64,000 bases of DNA from Alistipes sp. An66 (lineage in GTDB: Bacteria > Bacteroidota > Bacteroidia > Bacteroidales > Rikenellaceae): positions 172,195 through 236,194 of the forward strand of contig NZ_NFHT01000003.1 in the NCBI RefSeq assembly GCF_002161445.1. The letters are read 5' to 3'. The notes under the pieces were generated by a model, which searched no databases, was not told the origin of the DNA, and saw nothing but the letters and a program-made list of their open reading frames with translations. Positions 1 through 9,174 of this stretch are shown piece by piece (the stretch's first letter is position 1; each line of letters starts with the position of its first letter). The position numbers and the translations under genes are program-made.

Positions 1-735
1 GTGGTCCAGCGCGTCGAGCCGCTGCTTGTAACGCTGCGCCACCTCGAAGCGCAGCTCCGCCGCCGCACGCGCCATCTCCCCTTCGAGATACCGGCGCGCC
101 GGACGCAGGTCGCCTTTGAGCACCGAGACCACCATATCGACCTGACGGGCATACTCCGCCTCGCTCTGCGCACCCACGCAGGGACCCTTGCAGTTCCCCA
201 GGTGGTATTGCAGACAGACGGTGTATTTCCCGCGGGCGATCTGCTCGGGCGAGAGGTTGAGCTTGCACGTCCGCAGCGGGATCACCTCGCGGATGAATTC
301 CAGCACGCTGTGCTGCATCATCACCGACCCGTAGGGCCCGAAATACTGCGAGCCGTCGCGCAGCAGCTGCCGCGTCGACTGCACCCGCGGGAAGGGCTCC
401 CGACGCACGACGATCCACGGGTAGGTCTTGTCGTCTTTGAGCAGGATGTTGTATCGCGGTTGGAGGCTCTTGATGAGCGAGTTTTCGAGCAGCAGGGCGT
501 CCGTCTCGCTCCCCACGACGATGTGGCGGATCCCGACGATCTGCCGGACCAGCACCCGGACCTTCGCGCTGTGCTCCTTCGACTCCACGAAATACGACGA
601 AACCCGTTTGCGGAGACTCTTCGCCTTCCCCACATAGATGATCGTCCCCGTGCGGTCCACGAACTGATAGACCCCCGGAGACAACGGAAGCAGCGCAACC
701 TGCTCCTTCAACGTGCTTTTCACATCGGCATCCAT
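1..735 (-). CDS. uvrC: UvrABC excinuclease subunit C, N-terminal part (cut by window start)
   Basis: The first 245 residues of UvrC are visible; the rest lies before the window. UvrC makes both incisions around UvrB-bound DNA lesions in nucleotide excision repair. The GIY-YIG endonuclease domain is clear: GVYQF at residues 21-25 and IIYVGKAKSLRKRV from about 32. It is followed by the family's typical Tyr/Arg-rich stretch (KTYPWIVVRREPFPRV) and a Cys-containing segment (CLQYHLGNCKGPC). The ATG at 733-735 is used because homology begins almost at once. A TAnnTTTG box lies on the minus strand at 744-751, so the leader is very short. The gene is divergent from the lipoprotein gene at 851. Confidence 0.95.
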   Translation of the reverse strand, partial: MDADVKSTLKEQVALLPLSPGVYQFVDRTGTIIYVGKAKSLRKRVSSYFVESKEHSAKVRVLVRQIVGIRHIVVGSETDALLLENSLIKSLQPRYNILLKDDKTYPWIVVRREPFPRVQSTRQLLRDGSQYFGPYGSVMMQHSVLEFIREVIPLRTCKLNLSPEQIARGKYTVCLQYHLGNCKGPCVGAQSEAEYARQVDMVVSVLKGDLRPARRYLEGEMARAAAELRFEVAQRYKQRLDALDH

Positions 736-743
736 ACGTGCTG

Positions 744-751
744 CAAATGTA
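744..751 (-). promoter_or_regulatory. -7 box of uvrC promoter
   Basis: On the minus strand this reads TACATTTG, matching the Bacteroidota -7 consensus TAnnTTTG. It sits only about 9 bp before the uvrC ATG. No good -33 box was found at the right distance, so the call rests on the -7 box and position. Confidence 0.4.
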
Positions 752-795
752 ACAAAATTGTCACGAAATTGCACATAAACAAAAACGTTCGTTTT

Positions 796-828
796 TTTGG
801 TTTATTTGTCCGGATTTAATTATCTTTG
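796..828 (+). promoter_or_regulatory. Promoter of the 851 lipoprotein gene
   Basis: TTTG at 796-799, 21 bp spacer, then TATCTTTG at 821-828: the Bacteroidota sigma-ABfr type -33/-7 arrangement. The predicted transcript starts about 15-20 bp before the lipoprotein ATG. Confidence 0.65.
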
Positions 829-850
829 CGGGTCATTTTCACACACTCCC

Positions 851-1819
851 ATGCCTATGAAAAGATTCATTCCGCTGTATGTTCTGTGCGGCATCTGCGC
901 AACGGCCTGTGTCGATCAGAATTACGACCTCACCAAGATCGACACCGACAACATCGCCATCGGGGACGAGAGCTCCCGGTTCGAAATTCCCCTGGCCCGA
1001 GTCATCGTCGGAATCGACGAACTCAACAGCAACGATCAGACGCCGATCGACGAACTCTTCAACGAAGCCGACACCTGGCTTCCGACCCAACTGCCCGACA
1101 AGGACGAAAACGGATCGTTCATCCTCGTGCAGAAGCTCACCGACGATCCCGAATTCGTCAAGAACGAACTGCTCCCGGAACTGATCTCCGAAATGGAGAC
1201 CGATGACGCCAAACTCGACGACGTGACCTCGCTGTTGAGCGAGAGATACTACGAATCGTTCGCGCCACTGCTTCCCGGAGTCACCCCGGAGACCTTCCAG
1301 GAGACCTTCAAGAGGGAGTTCCGGGACAACGAACTTCTCCACGAACAGCTCGCCGAACAGGTCCGAAGCCTCGCCGGCAACTACCTCTCGACGCTCGACA
1401 TGAACCTCTCGGGACTCTCCTATGACATCGAGCACATCGACATCAGCGACGACATCGTCAACATGCTCACCGACAACCTCGACCCCGAGGGAACCCCCGA
1501 CAGCCGGAACACGCTCCATATCGCCGGCACGATCGACAACAAGCTCCCGCTCTCGCTCACGGCGACCCCCGTTCTCACGCCGACCGACGTCACCTTCACG
1601 GCCGACATCGCCGCCAACCGCGACGGCAACGAGTTCCCCGAAACGCAGCTCTTCGCCGAGGACCTGCGGACGATCGTCCGCGGCATCACGATCGAGATCT
1701 CGGTGGCGCTCGGCAAATACTATCCCGGCAAAGGTTTCGAACGCGGAACCGATACCGACACCCAACTCCAAATCAACCTCCACCTGATCAAACGCGGAGG
1801 CTTGAAGTTCGACCTCTAA
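851..1819 (+). CDS. Hypothetical lipoprotein
   Basis: A 322-residue protein with a short basic N-terminus, a hydrophobic stretch and a Cys near residue 20 (CGICATAC), consistent with a lipoprotein signal peptide; the -3 position of the lipobox is Ala, which is unusual. ATG codons at 851 and 857 are both possible (MPMKRF or MKRF). The mature part is acidic and rich in Asp/Glu/Leu, with no enzyme motif I recognise. It lies 13 bp before the DUF5723 outer-membrane protein gene in the same direction, so the two are probably cotranscribed and may work together at the outer membrane (inference from context). Function unknown. Confidence 0.8.
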   Translation: MPMKRFIPLYVLCGICATACVDQNYDLTKIDTDNIAIGDESSRFEIPLARVIVGIDELNSNDQTPIDELFNEADTWLPTQLPDKDENGSFILVQKLTDDPEFVKNELLPELISEMETDDAKLDDVTSLLSERYYESFAPLLPGVTPETFQETFKREFRDNELLHEQLAEQVRSLAGNYLSTLDMNLSGLSYDIEHIDISDDIVNMLTDNLDPEGTPDSRNTLHIAGTIDNKLPLSLTATPVLTPTDVTFTADIAANRDGNEFPETQLFAEDLRTIVRGITIEISVALGKYYPGKGFERGTDTDTQLQINLHLIKRGGLKFDL

Positions 1820-1832
1820 ACCGAATCCCGAC

Positions 1833-3206
1833 ATGAAAAAAACATACCTTCTTCTGGCCGCGCTGTTCCTCGCGACGTCGCTGGCCGCACAGAACCCTAC
1901 GGCCTATTTCATGGAGGGTTCCACCTTCCGTTCGCAGTTCAACCCCGCCTTCGCGCCCCTGCGCGGCTACATCAACCTGCCCGTCATCGGCGGGGTCCAG
2001 ATGGGGTGGAACGGAAACATCGCCCTGGACAACCTTCTCTACGCCCGCGACGGCAAGCTGGTGACGCTGCTCGACAGCTCCGTAACGCCCGACCAGGCCC
2101 TCGGAAACCTCAAAAAGAACAACCTTCTGGGGCTCGACACCCGGATCAATATCCTCGGATTCGGAAAATTCACCAAGAATCACAAGAACTTCTGGTCGTT
2201 CGACCTCAACGTGCGCGTCAACGAGGAGATGAACCTCCCCAAAACGCTCTTCGAGTTCCTCAAACGCGGGCAGGAGGGCAGCATCAGCAACTTCGGAGCC
2301 ACGCTTGAATCCTACCTCGAAGCCGGATTCAACTACTCGTTCCCGCTGCTCAACGACCGGCTCTACATCGGCGTGCGGGGCAAGTTCCTCGCCGGACTCG
2401 CCCGCGCACAGGTCAACTACGACCAGTTCGACATCTCGCTCCAACAGGATCGCTGGGCCGTCGTCACGAAGGGGACGATCGACGTCACCGCCGACGGAAC
2501 CTCCGTCACGCCCGACCCCGAAACGGGAATCTTCGAATTCGGAGACATCAACTACAAACCCCGCAAACCCGCCGGATACGGATTTGCCGTCGACCTGGGC
2601 GCCACGTACGACATCCTGCCCAACCTGCAGGCCTCGCTGGCCGTAACCGACCTGGGATTCATCAACTGGGGCCGGAAGAACACCGTCTCGGGCGTCTCGA
2701 CCCAGGAGGCCGAGTTCACCGGCGTGACGGTTCCCGACGACGGGTCGGAGAGCACGCCCGACTTCGATCTCGAAATGATGAAATTCACCAGCGTCGAGGG
2801 TAAAAGCATGTCGAAAATGCTCCGCGCATCGGTCAACGCCGGCATCGAATACGAGGTCTGGAACCACCGCGTCGGCGTAGGACTCCTCTACACGGCCCGC
2901 TTCTGGGAGTACAAGACCATGCACAACATCACCGGATCGGTGAACTTCCACCCCACGCGCTGGTTCACCCTCTCGGGAAGCTACTCCGTGCTCGACAACC
3001 GCGGCAGCGCCGTCGGTCTCGGACTGAACCTCTGCCCGGGATGGATCAACTTCTTCCTCGCCACCGACCTGCTGCTCACCAAGCACACCCCGCAGTGGGT
3101 TCCCATCAGGCAGAGTTCGATGAACCTGACCCTCGGGATCGGCATTCCGCTCGGCAAGCGCAGCCATCGTATCGCGGCCTATGTCCGCGAGAACGACCGC
3201 AAATAA
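1833..3206 (+). CDS. DUF5723 family outer-membrane protein
   Basis: A 457-residue protein with a Sec signal peptide (KKTYLLLAALFLATSLAAQ). Early in the mature part comes NPTAYFMEGSTFRSQFNPAF, typical of the Bacteroidota DUF5723 family. The rest has alternating polar and aromatic residues with many Gly/Tyr/Phe, ending in an aromatic-rich strand pattern that suggests a beta-barrel. No catalytic motif is seen. It follows the lipoprotein gene directly and is followed by a strong hairpin at 3247-3285. Family function is not established; an outer-membrane structural or transport role is inferred. Confidence 0.85.
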   Translation: MKKTYLLLAALFLATSLAAQNPTAYFMEGSTFRSQFNPAFAPLRGYINLPVIGGVQMGWNGNIALDNLLYARDGKLVTLLDSSVTPDQALGNLKKNNLLGLDTRINILGFGKFTKNHKNFWSFDLNVRVNEEMNLPKTLFEFLKRGQEGSISNFGATLESYLEAGFNYSFPLLNDRLYIGVRGKFLAGLARAQVNYDQFDISLQQDRWAVVTKGTIDVTADGTSVTPDPETGIFEFGDINYKPRKPAGYGFAVDLGATYDILPNLQASLAVTDLGFINWGRKNTVSGVSTQEAEFTGVTVPDDGSESTPDFDLEMMKFTSVEGKSMSKMLRASVNAGIEYEVWNHRVGVGLLYTARFWEYKTMHNITGSVNFHPTRWFTLSGSYSVLDNRGSAVGLGLNLCPGWINFFLATDLLLTKHTPQWVPIRQSSMNLTLGIGIPLGKRSHRIAAYVRENDRK

Positions 3207-3246
3207 GCGGACGGAACGAGCGGAGAGACCCCCGAATCCGATGAAC

Positions 3247-3290
3247 GGCAACCGCCCGGCGACCGCAAGGTGCCGGGCGGCTGCCGTTTT
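3247..3290 (+). terminator. Rho-independent terminator after DUF5723 gene
   Basis: A 14-bp stem with one mismatch (arms 3247-3260 and 3272-3285, loop 11 nt), followed by GTTTTG. It closes the lipoprotein-DUF5723 unit about 40 bp after the stop codon. Confidence 0.7.
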
Positions 3291-3432
3291 GTCCCGGAGC
3301 GCGGCATCGTCCGAAATCCGGAGCGAGCAGCTCGCAGTGCAAAAGCGAGAGGGGGGGGGAAAGAAATCCGGATCAAAAAAGCCGACTCTTTCGACATTTT
3401 GGTCGCACACGTGCAACTTTCGGACAAAGCCG

Positions 3433-3463
3433 TTGCAGATTCGGAAACTTTCGTCTATCTTTG
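3433..3463 (+). promoter_or_regulatory. Orphan promoter in the 3207-3641 gap
   Basis: TTGC at 3433-3436, 19 bp spacer and TATCTTTG at 3456-3463 give a complete promoter on the + strand. The only feature downstream is the 3' end of the convergent patatin gene at 3642; no credible ORF follows. The 435-bp gap (3207-3641) otherwise holds only the terminator at 3247. A short RNA of about 100-170 nt may start near 3470. Confidence 0.5.
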
Positions 3464-3641
3464 CCCCGTACGAACTCCGGAAAGGCTCCGGTCGCTTCGG
3501 AGCGCTCCGAAAAGGATTGCGGCGGCCCTAAAATCTGTGTGAAGTTGCGTCACTATTATTTGAATTCTTCAAAACGGGCCGTCGCTTTTTTCATTTCTCT
3601 CATTTACAAAAACCATACCGATCTCCGCGGCAACGAACGGA

Positions 3642-4436
3642 TCATCCGAACGCCGGGCACGCATCCAAAGCCGCCCGCGTCACGGCGTGTCCGGCCTCGA
3701 CGAGTTCCGCCGCACGGTAGAATTCGAACATCCCGTAACTGTCGGCCGGCAGCTGCACCAGCACGTCGGGCCGGTAAAGGCGGCACATCAACTGCGAGAT
3801 ATGCTGCTGCATGATCTGCGACGAGGCGATCAGCACCTTGTAATAATTGAGCGACGCATTGGCCCGCGTCGTCGGATCGGCCCCGAACGGGGCGCTCACG
3901 TCCACGGCAACCAAAAGGTCGCCCTCCTCGCGCCGGACCCGGTTCAACGGCAGCGGATTGACCGTCCCGCCGTCGACGAGCACCATGCCGTCGCGGTGCA
4001 CGGGACGGAAAACCGACGGAATGGAGATCGACGCCCGGATGGCATCGTAGAGCCCGCCCCGGTCGAGCACCACCTCGCGCCCCGTAAGCAGATCGGCCGC
4101 CACGGCCGCAAACGGAACCGGCATCTGTTCGATCCGCACGTCGGGGATCAGCTCCTGCATGGCCTTCATCACCCGGTCGCCCTTGACCAGGCCTTCGGTA
4201 CTCAATGCAAAGTCCACCAGACCGAACACCTTGTATTTGTCGAGCGAGCACATCCACTCCTTGAAGGCTTCCAGATGTCCCGCGGCATAGATGCCTCCGA
4301 CCAACGCTCCCATCGAGGTCCCGGCCACCGCCGCGATCTCGAAGCCCCGACGCTCCAACTCTTCGATGGCGCCGATATGCGCCACACCCCTCGCACCGCC
4401 TCCTGCAAGCACCAGGGCAACCCTTCGCTTTTCCAT
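3642..4436 (-). CDS. Patatin-like phospholipase family protein
   Basis: A 264-residue serine hydrolase of the patatin/RssA type. The oxyanion-hole motif GGGARG is at residues 12-17, the nucleophile elbow GTSMG at 39-43 (Ser41), and the catalytic Asp in DGG at 155-157: a full Ser-Asp dyad. No signal peptide is visible, so it is probably cytoplasmic or peripheral, acting on acyl lipids (family inference). The length fits the small single-domain patatins. It begins 17 bp after the end of the 5-formyl-THF cyclo-ligase gene in the same direction, suggesting a two-gene unit. Confidence 0.9.
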   Translation of the reverse strand: MEKRRVALVLAGGGARGVAHIGAIEELERRGFEIAAVAGTSMGALVGGIYAAGHLEAFKEWMCSLDKYKVFGLVDFALSTEGLVKGDRVMKAMQELIPDVRIEQMPVPFAAVAADLLTGREVVLDRGGLYDAIRASISIPSVFRPVHRDGMVLVDGGTVNPLPLNRVRREEGDLLVAVDVSAPFGADPTTRANASLNYYKVLIASSQIMQQHISQLMCRLYRPDVLVQLPADSYGMFEFYRAAELVEAGHAVTRAALDACPAFG

Positions 4437-4453
4437 ACGTTCCGTTTATCGTT

Positions 4454-5038
4454 TCAGTTGCGGGACACATCCGGCGGAACAACTCCGCCGGGCTGATTCG
4501 CAGGTCCTTCAAAAATCACGCCATCCATCCGGATATCATGCGGTTCGGCCGGCAGGGCATCGACCAGCTGGTGGGCAAAGCAGACGCCGAGCCGGAAGCC
4601 CCGGAAGGCGGTTTGTGCAAGATAGCGGTCGTAATACCCCCGGCCCCGGCCGCAGCGGAGCCCGCCGCAGGTGAAGGCGACGCCGGGCACCAGCAACAGG
4701 TCGATCTCCCCGGGGCTGCAAAGCCGGGCGTCGGGCCCCGGTTCGAGAATCCCGAAGGCTCCCGGGACGAGCCTCCGGGGATCGTATTCGAAGAAGCGCA
4801 TCGCATCGCCCTCGACCCGCGGAACCACAAGGCGTTTGGCCGCCCGCCAGCGTTCCAGCGCCGACGACAGGTCCGGTTCGTCGGGCAGCGCGCAGAAGAG
4901 ACCCACCGTACGGGACTCCGCAAACACGGACAGACGCTCGATCCGCGCAACGATCCCTACCGATGCGGCAGCCCGCACCGCGGGGTCCAGCGCCCGGTTC
5001 AGCGCCCGCATCTCCTTCCGGAGCTCTTTTTTGGTCAT
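4454..5038 (-). CDS. 5-formyltetrahydrofolate cyclo-ligase
   Basis: This 194-residue enzyme converts 5-formyl-THF plus ATP to 5,10-methenyl-THF. The family signature is at the C-terminal half: a Gly-rich RCGRGRGYYDRYL motif for ATP/folate binding, preceded by LLLVPGVAFT. The N-terminus MTKKELRKEMRALNRAL matches the usual start, so the ATG at 5038 is preferred to the one 12 nt upstream at 5050. It is upstream of the patatin gene. The region 5051-5251 between it and the divergent frd operon carries the frd promoter. Confidence 0.92.
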   Translation of the reverse strand: MTKKELRKEMRALNRALDPAVRAAASVGIVARIERLSVFAESRTVGLFCALPDEPDLSSALERWRAAKRLVVPRVEGDAMRFFEYDPRRLVPGAFGILEPGPDARLCSPGEIDLLLVPGVAFTCGGLRCGRGRGYYDRYLAQTAFRGFRLGVCFAHQLVDALPAEPHDIRMDGVIFEGPANQPGGVVPPDVSRN

Positions 5039-5077
5039 AAAACCCTCCATCGGTCGATAAATTCCTGCCTCCGGCTA

Positions 5078-5107
5078 TTGTTATTCCGCAAACAATGGCT
5101 ATCTTTG
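5078..5107 (+). promoter_or_regulatory. Promoter of the fumarate reductase operon
   Basis: TTGT at 5078-5081, 18 bp spacer, TATCTTTG at 5100-5107. The transcript would have a leader of about 135 nt before the cytochrome b subunit ATG at 5252. Confidence 0.6.
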
Positions 5108-5251
5108 CGGCAAGCAACGCCGTGCGAAAGAGGCTGCGTTCCGACTCCCGGTCCGATGCCCGGATCCCCGACCGAAACCGGCCCCGTTTTTGCCCGCGAA
5201 ATGCCGGATGCGACACAAATCATTAACAAATATAACAAATTTCAAAACATT

Positions 5252-5947
5252 ATGAGCTGTTTTCTATCCAATTCCTCGCTCGGCAAGAAGTTAGTAATGA
5301 GCGTGACGGGGTGCTTCCTCGTGCTCTTCATCCTCTTCCACATGTCGATGAACGTCACGGCCATCATCTCGCCGGAGGCTTACAACACCATCTGTGAGTT
5401 CCTCGGGGCCAACTGGTACGCCCTGGCCGGAACCGTCGTGCTCGCCGCCGGCGTCCTGATCCACTTCCTCTACGCCATCATCCTCACGCTCCGCAACTAC
5501 AAGGCCCGCGGACAGCGGCGCTATGCCGTCACCGTGAAGGAGCCGGGCGTGGCATGGGCTTCGAAAAACATGCTCGTCCTGGGATTCATCGTCCTGGCCG
5601 GTCTGCTGCTCCACCTCTTCAACTTCTGGTCGAAGATGCAGCTCGTCGAGCTCATGGGACAGCACACCAACTCCCTCGGGTACAGTCCCGCCGACGGCGC
5701 CGCGCTGATCCGCTACACCTTCTCGCAGTGGTACTACGTGGTGATCTACCTCGTGTGGTTCGCCGCCCTGTGGTTCCACCTCACCCACGGCGTATGGTCG
5801 ATGTTCCAGAGCGTCGGATGGGCCAACGACACCTGGTACCCCCGTCTGAAATGCATCGCCAACATCATCGCCACGATCGTATTCCTCGGGTTCGCCGTCG
5901 TGGTTCTCGTCTACTTCTTCTGCCCCTGCCTGGCAGGCGCCTGCTGA
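5252..5947 (+). CDS. Succinate dehydrogenase/fumarate reductase cytochrome b subunit
   Basis: A 231-residue integral membrane protein with about five hydrophobic segments and conserved His residues within them (for example LFHMSMN, HFLYAI, LHLFNF, FHLTHG) that would ligate the two b hemes. It anchors the flavoprotein and Fe-S subunits and exchanges electrons with menaquinone. An in-frame ORF extends far upstream, but the ATG at 5252 starts the recognisable MSCFLSNSSLGKKLVMSVTG sequence. It is the first gene of the three-gene operon, 41 bp before the flavoprotein gene. In anaerobic gut Bacteroidota this complex works mainly as fumarate reductase. Confidence 0.93.
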   Translation: MSCFLSNSSLGKKLVMSVTGCFLVLFILFHMSMNVTAIISPEAYNTICEFLGANWYALAGTVVLAAGVLIHFLYAIILTLRNYKARGQRRYAVTVKEPGVAWASKNMLVLGFIVLAGLLLHLFNFWSKMQLVELMGQHTNSLGYSPADGAALIRYTFSQWYYVVIYLVWFAALWFHLTHGVWSMFQSVGWANDTWYPRLKCIANIIATIVFLGFAVVVLVYFFCPCLAGAC

Positions 5948-5988
5948 TCCAATCCTGCAAATTGTAGAACAATAAACACACAAACGAT

Positions 5989-7935
5989 ATGGCTTTAAAA
6001 TTAGATGCTAAAATCCCTGCCGGGCCGCTCGCCGAAAAATGGAGCAACCACAAGGCAGCTATCAAGGTCGTGAGCCCCGCCAACAAGCGCAAGCTCGACA
6101 TCATCATCGTCGGTACGGGTCTCGGAGGCGCCTCCGCAGCCGCTTCCCTCGGAGAGCTCGGCTACAACGTCAAGGTGTTCTGCATCCAGGATTCGCCCCG
6201 CCGCGCACACTCCATCGCCGCACAGGGCGGTATCAACGCAGCCAAGAACTACCAGAACGACAACGACTCCGTATACCGTCTCTTCTACGATACGATCAAG
6301 GGCGGCGACTACCGCGCCCGCGAGGCCAACGTCTACCGTCTGGCCGAGGTTTCGAACCTGATCATCGACCAGTGCGTCGCCCAGGGCGTGCCCTTCGCCC
6401 GCGAGTACGGCGGTCTGCTGGCCAACCGTTCGTTCGGCGGTGCGCAGGTTTCGCGTACCTTCTACGCCCGCGGCCAGACCGGTCAGCAGCTGCTGCTCGG
6501 CGCCTACGCCGCCCTCAACAAGGAGATCGCCGCAGGCTCGGTCAAGAGCTACCCCCGCCATGAGATGCTCGACATCGTCATCGAGGACGGTGAGGCCCGC
6601 GGTATCATCGCCCGCAACCTCGTCACGGGTGAGATCGAGCGCCACGGAGCCCACGCCGTCGTGCTGGCCACCGGAGGTTACGGAAACGTCTTCTTCCTCT
6701 CGACGAACGCCATGGCTTCGAACGGTTCGGCCGCTTTCCAGTGCTACCGCAAGGGCGCCGGCTTCGCCAACCCCTGCTTCACGCAGATCCACCCCACGTG
6801 CATCCCCGTACACGGCGACCAGCAGTCGAAACTGACCCTCATGTCGGAGTCGCTGCGTAACGACGGACGTATCTGGGTGCCGAAGAAGCTCGAGGACGTC
6901 AAGGCCCTGCGCGCCGGCACCAAGAAGCCGTCGGACATCGCCGAGGAGGACCGCGACTACTATCTGGAACGCCGCTACCCGGCCTTCGGAAACCTCGTGC
7001 CGCGTGACGTGGCGTCGCGTGCCGCCAAGGAGCGCTGCGATGCCGGATACGGCGTGAACGAGACCGGTCTGGCCGTCTTCCTCGACTTCAAGACCGCCAT
7101 CGAGCGCCTCGGAAAGGAGATCATCAAGCAGCGTTACGGCAACCTCTTCGACATGTACGAGGAGATCACCGACGTCAGCCCCTACGAGCAGCCGATGCAG
7201 ATCTTCCCCGCCGTGCACTACACCATGGGCGGCATCTGGGTCGATTACAACCTCATGACCACGATCCCGGGTCTCTACGCCATCGGCGAGGCCAACTTCT
7301 CCGACCACGGAGCCAACCGTCTGGGCGCCTCGGCGCTGATGCAGGGTCTGGCCGACGGATACTTCGTCCTGCCCTACACCATCGGCGACTACCTCTCGCA
7401 TAAGATCCAGGCCCCGAAGGTGAAGACCGACACCAAGGCCTTCGACGAGGCCGAGAAGGGCGTGCGCGAGAAGATCGCCAAGCTGCTCTCGATCAACGGA
7501 AAGCAGTCCGTGGACGACATCCACAAGAAACTCGGACACATCATGTGGGAGAACGTCGGAATGGCCCGCACGAAGGAGTCGCTCGAAAAGGCCATCACCG
7601 AGATCCAGGCCCTGCGCAAGGAGTTCTGGAAGGATGTGAAGGTCGTAGGCCGCGAGAACGACTTCAACGTCGAGCTCGAAAAGGCGCTGCGTCTGGCCGA
7701 CTTCCTCGAACTGGGCGAGCTGATGGCCCGCGACGCACTCAACCGCGAGGAGTCGTGCGGCGGTCACTTCCGCTCGGAGCACCAGACCGAGGAGGGCGAG
7801 GCCAAGCGTGACGACGAGAACTTCACCTACGCCGCCGTCTGGGAGTACAAGGGTATGGACCAGGCCCCGGAGATGACCAAGGAGCCGCTGAACTTCGAGT
7901 TCGTACACCCGGCACAGCGCAACTACAAGGACTAA
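5989..7935 (+). CDS. frdA: Fumarate reductase/succinate dehydrogenase flavoprotein subunit
   Basis: A 648-residue FAD enzyme interconverting fumarate and succinate. The N-terminal dinucleotide-binding motif is [15 protein letters not shown]. The FAD-linking His lies in [17 protein letters not shown], and [10 protein letters not shown] and [17 protein letters not shown] belong to the FAD and active-site regions. The length and the C-terminal insertion ([17 protein letters not shown]) match the large B-type subunit of Bacteroides and Wolinella-like enzymes. It is the second gene of the operon, 35 bp before the Fe-S subunit. The complex is part of the fumarate respiration and succinate/propionate pathway. 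Confidence 0.96.
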   Translation: MALKLDAKIPAGPLAEKWSNHKAAIKVVSPANKRKLDIIIVGTGLGGASAAASLGELGYNVKVFCIQDSPRRAHSIAAQGGINAAKNYQNDNDSVYRLFYDTIKGGDYRAREANVYRLAEVSNLIIDQCVAQGVPFAREYGGLLANRSFGGAQVSRTFYARGQTGQQLLLGAYAALNKEIAAGSVKSYPRHEMLDIVIEDGEARGIIARNLVTGEIERHGAHAVVLATGGYGNVFFLSTNAMASNGSAAFQCYRKGAGFANPCFTQIHPTCIPVHGDQQSKLTLMSESLRNDGRIWVPKKLEDVKALRAGTKKPSDIAEEDRDYYLERRYPAFGNLVPRDVASRAAKERCDAGYGVNETGLAVFLDFKTAIERLGKEIIKQRYGNLFDMYEEITDVSPYEQPMQIFPAVHYTMGGIWVDYNLMTTIPGLYAIGEANFSDHGANRLGASALMQGLADGYFVLPYTIGDYLSHKIQAPKVKTDTKAFDEAEKGVREKIAKLLSINGKQSVDDIHKKLGHIMWENVGMARTKESLEKAITEIQALRKEFWKDVKVVGRENDFNVELEKALRLADFLELGELMARDALNREESCGGHFRSEHQTEEGEAKRDDENFTYAAVWEYKGMDQAPEMTKEPLNFEFVHPAQRNYKD

Positions 7936-7970
7936 TCCATTTTGACGTTGAACTTTAAGATCGAAAAACA

Positions 7971-8714
7971 ATGAATTTCACATTAAAGATATGGCGTCAG
8001 AAGGACGCTAAATCCAAAGGGGCCTTCGAGACCTACAAGGTGGAGAACATCTCGGCCGACACCTCGTTCCTCGAAATGCTCGACATCCTGAACAACGACC
8101 TCGTACACCAGGGCAAGGAGCCCGTGGCCTTCGACCACGACTGCCGCGAGGGTATCTGCGGCATGTGCTCGCTCCACATCGACGGCCAGGCCCACGGCCC
8201 CAGCCAGGGCGCCACGACCTGCCAGATCTACATGCGCAAGTTCAAGGACGGCGCAACGATCACCATCGAACCGTGGCGTTCGGCCGCATTCCCCGTGATC
8301 AAGGACCTCGTGGTCAACCGTTCGGCCTACGACCAGATCCTCCAGGCCGGAGGTTTCATCTCCGTGCGCACGAACTCCGTGCCCGACGCCAACGCCATCG
8401 CCATTCCGAAGCCCGACGCCGACGAGTCGATGGACGCCGCCGCCTGCATCGGCTGCGGAGCCTGCGCCGCGACGTGCAAGAACGGTTCGGCGATGCTCTT
8501 CGTCGCTGCCCGCGTATCGTCGCTGGCCAAGCTGCCCCAGGGCCGCGTGGAGGGTGCACGCCGCGCCAAGGCGATGGTCGCCAAGATGGACGAACTGGGA
8601 TTCGGAAACTGCACCAACACCGGGGCCTGCCAGGCCGAGTGCCCGAAACAGATCTCCATCACGCATATCGCCCGCCTGAACCGCGAGTTCCTCTCCGCCA
8701 AGTTCAAGGACTGA
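7971..8714 (+). CDS. frdB: Fumarate reductase/succinate dehydrogenase iron-sulfur subunit
   Basis: A 247-residue electron-transfer subunit with three clusters. The [2Fe-2S] domain has [15 protein letters not shown] near residue 55-70, the first C-terminal motif is [11 protein letters not shown], and the last is [14 protein letters not shown]. It passes electrons between the heme subunit and FAD. The final 45 bp of the gene, encoding [13 protein letters not shown], are repeated twice downstream with intervening terminators (8851 and 9035), which is unusual; the stop at 8712-8714 is the first and functional one. Confidence 0.96.
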   Translation: MNFTLKIWRQKDAKSKGAFETYKVENISADTSFLEMLDILNNDLVHQGKEPVAFDHDCREGICGMCSLHIDGQAHGPSQGATTCQIYMRKFKDGATITIEPWRSAAFPVIKDLVVNRSAYDQILQAGGFISVRTNSVPDANAIAIPKPDADESMDAAACIGCGACAATCKNGSAMLFVAARVSSLAKLPQGRVEGARRAKAMVAKMDELGFGNCTNTGACQAECPKQISITHIARLNREFLSAKFKD

Positions 8715-8740
8715 CAACCGCGAGAACAATGCGACAGAAA

Positions 8741-8769
8741 AAGCCCTCCGGATTTTCGGAGGGCTTTTC
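8741..8769 (+). terminator. Terminator in repeat copy 1 (frd operon)
   Basis: Stem AAGCCCTCCG with its complement around a short ATTT loop, then TTTT, 27 bp after the frdB stop codon. Confidence 0.85.
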
Positions 8770-8920
8770 TGTTGCGGCGGGCGATATGCGTTGCACGCAA
8801 CCGTTATTCACAATCCCTCCCGACCTCCCTTTGGAAAAGGGAGGAGCCGGGCCCGCCTGAACCGCGAGTTCCTCTCCGCAAAGTTCAAGGACTGACGGAT
8901 ACGGTAAGCGTAGCCACAGA

Positions 8921-8954
8921 AAATCCCCGGAACAATATTCCGGGGATTTTTGTT
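8921..8954 (+). terminator. Terminator in repeat copy 2
   Basis: Stem AAATCCCCGG/CCGGGGATTT with loop AACAATATT region and T-tract. The stem sequence is unlike those of copies 1 and 3, yet both arms still pair. Confidence 0.8.
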
Positions 8955-9105
8955 GCCAACCCGGGCGATATGCGTTGCACGCAACCGTTATTCACAATCC
9001 CTCCCGACCTCCCTTTGGTAAAGGGAGGAGCCGGGCCCGCCTGAACCGCAAATTCCGCTCCGCCAAGTTCAAGGACTGACAACTGCGAGAACAATGCCAC
9101 AGAAA

Positions 9106-9136
9106 AAGCCCTCCGAAAATCCGGAGGGCTTTTTTT
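9106..9136. terminator. Terminator in repeat copy 3, probably bidirectional
   Basis: AAAGCCCTCCG paired with CGGAGGGCTTT, A-tract on the left and T-tract on the right, so it could stop both the frd operon (+) and the converging DUF4252 operon (-), which ends at 9175. Confidence 0.8.
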
Positions 9137-9174
9137 GTGGCCCAAGCGGACGATATGCGTTGCACGCACCCGCC

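Larger units (their letters stand above)
8670..9172. repeat. Three tandem copies of the frdB 3' end plus terminator
   Basis: Copies start at 8670, 8851 and 9035 (periods 181 and 184 bp). Each has the last frdB codons and stop, a spacer, a terminator hairpin, the motif CGATATGCGTTGCACGCA and, in copies 1-2, an inverted repeat around CTCCCTTTGG(A/T)AAAGGGAG. Outside the stems the copies are very similar; the terminator stem of copy 2 differs from copies 1 and 3 in both arms. The whole gap 8715-9174 is filled by this array and holds no separate gene. Confidence 0.9.

Noticed and set aside
4538..5251. Long N-terminal extension of the cytochrome b subunit
   Set aside because: Overlaps the cyclo-ligase gene on the other strand; the membrane protein clearly starts at 5252.
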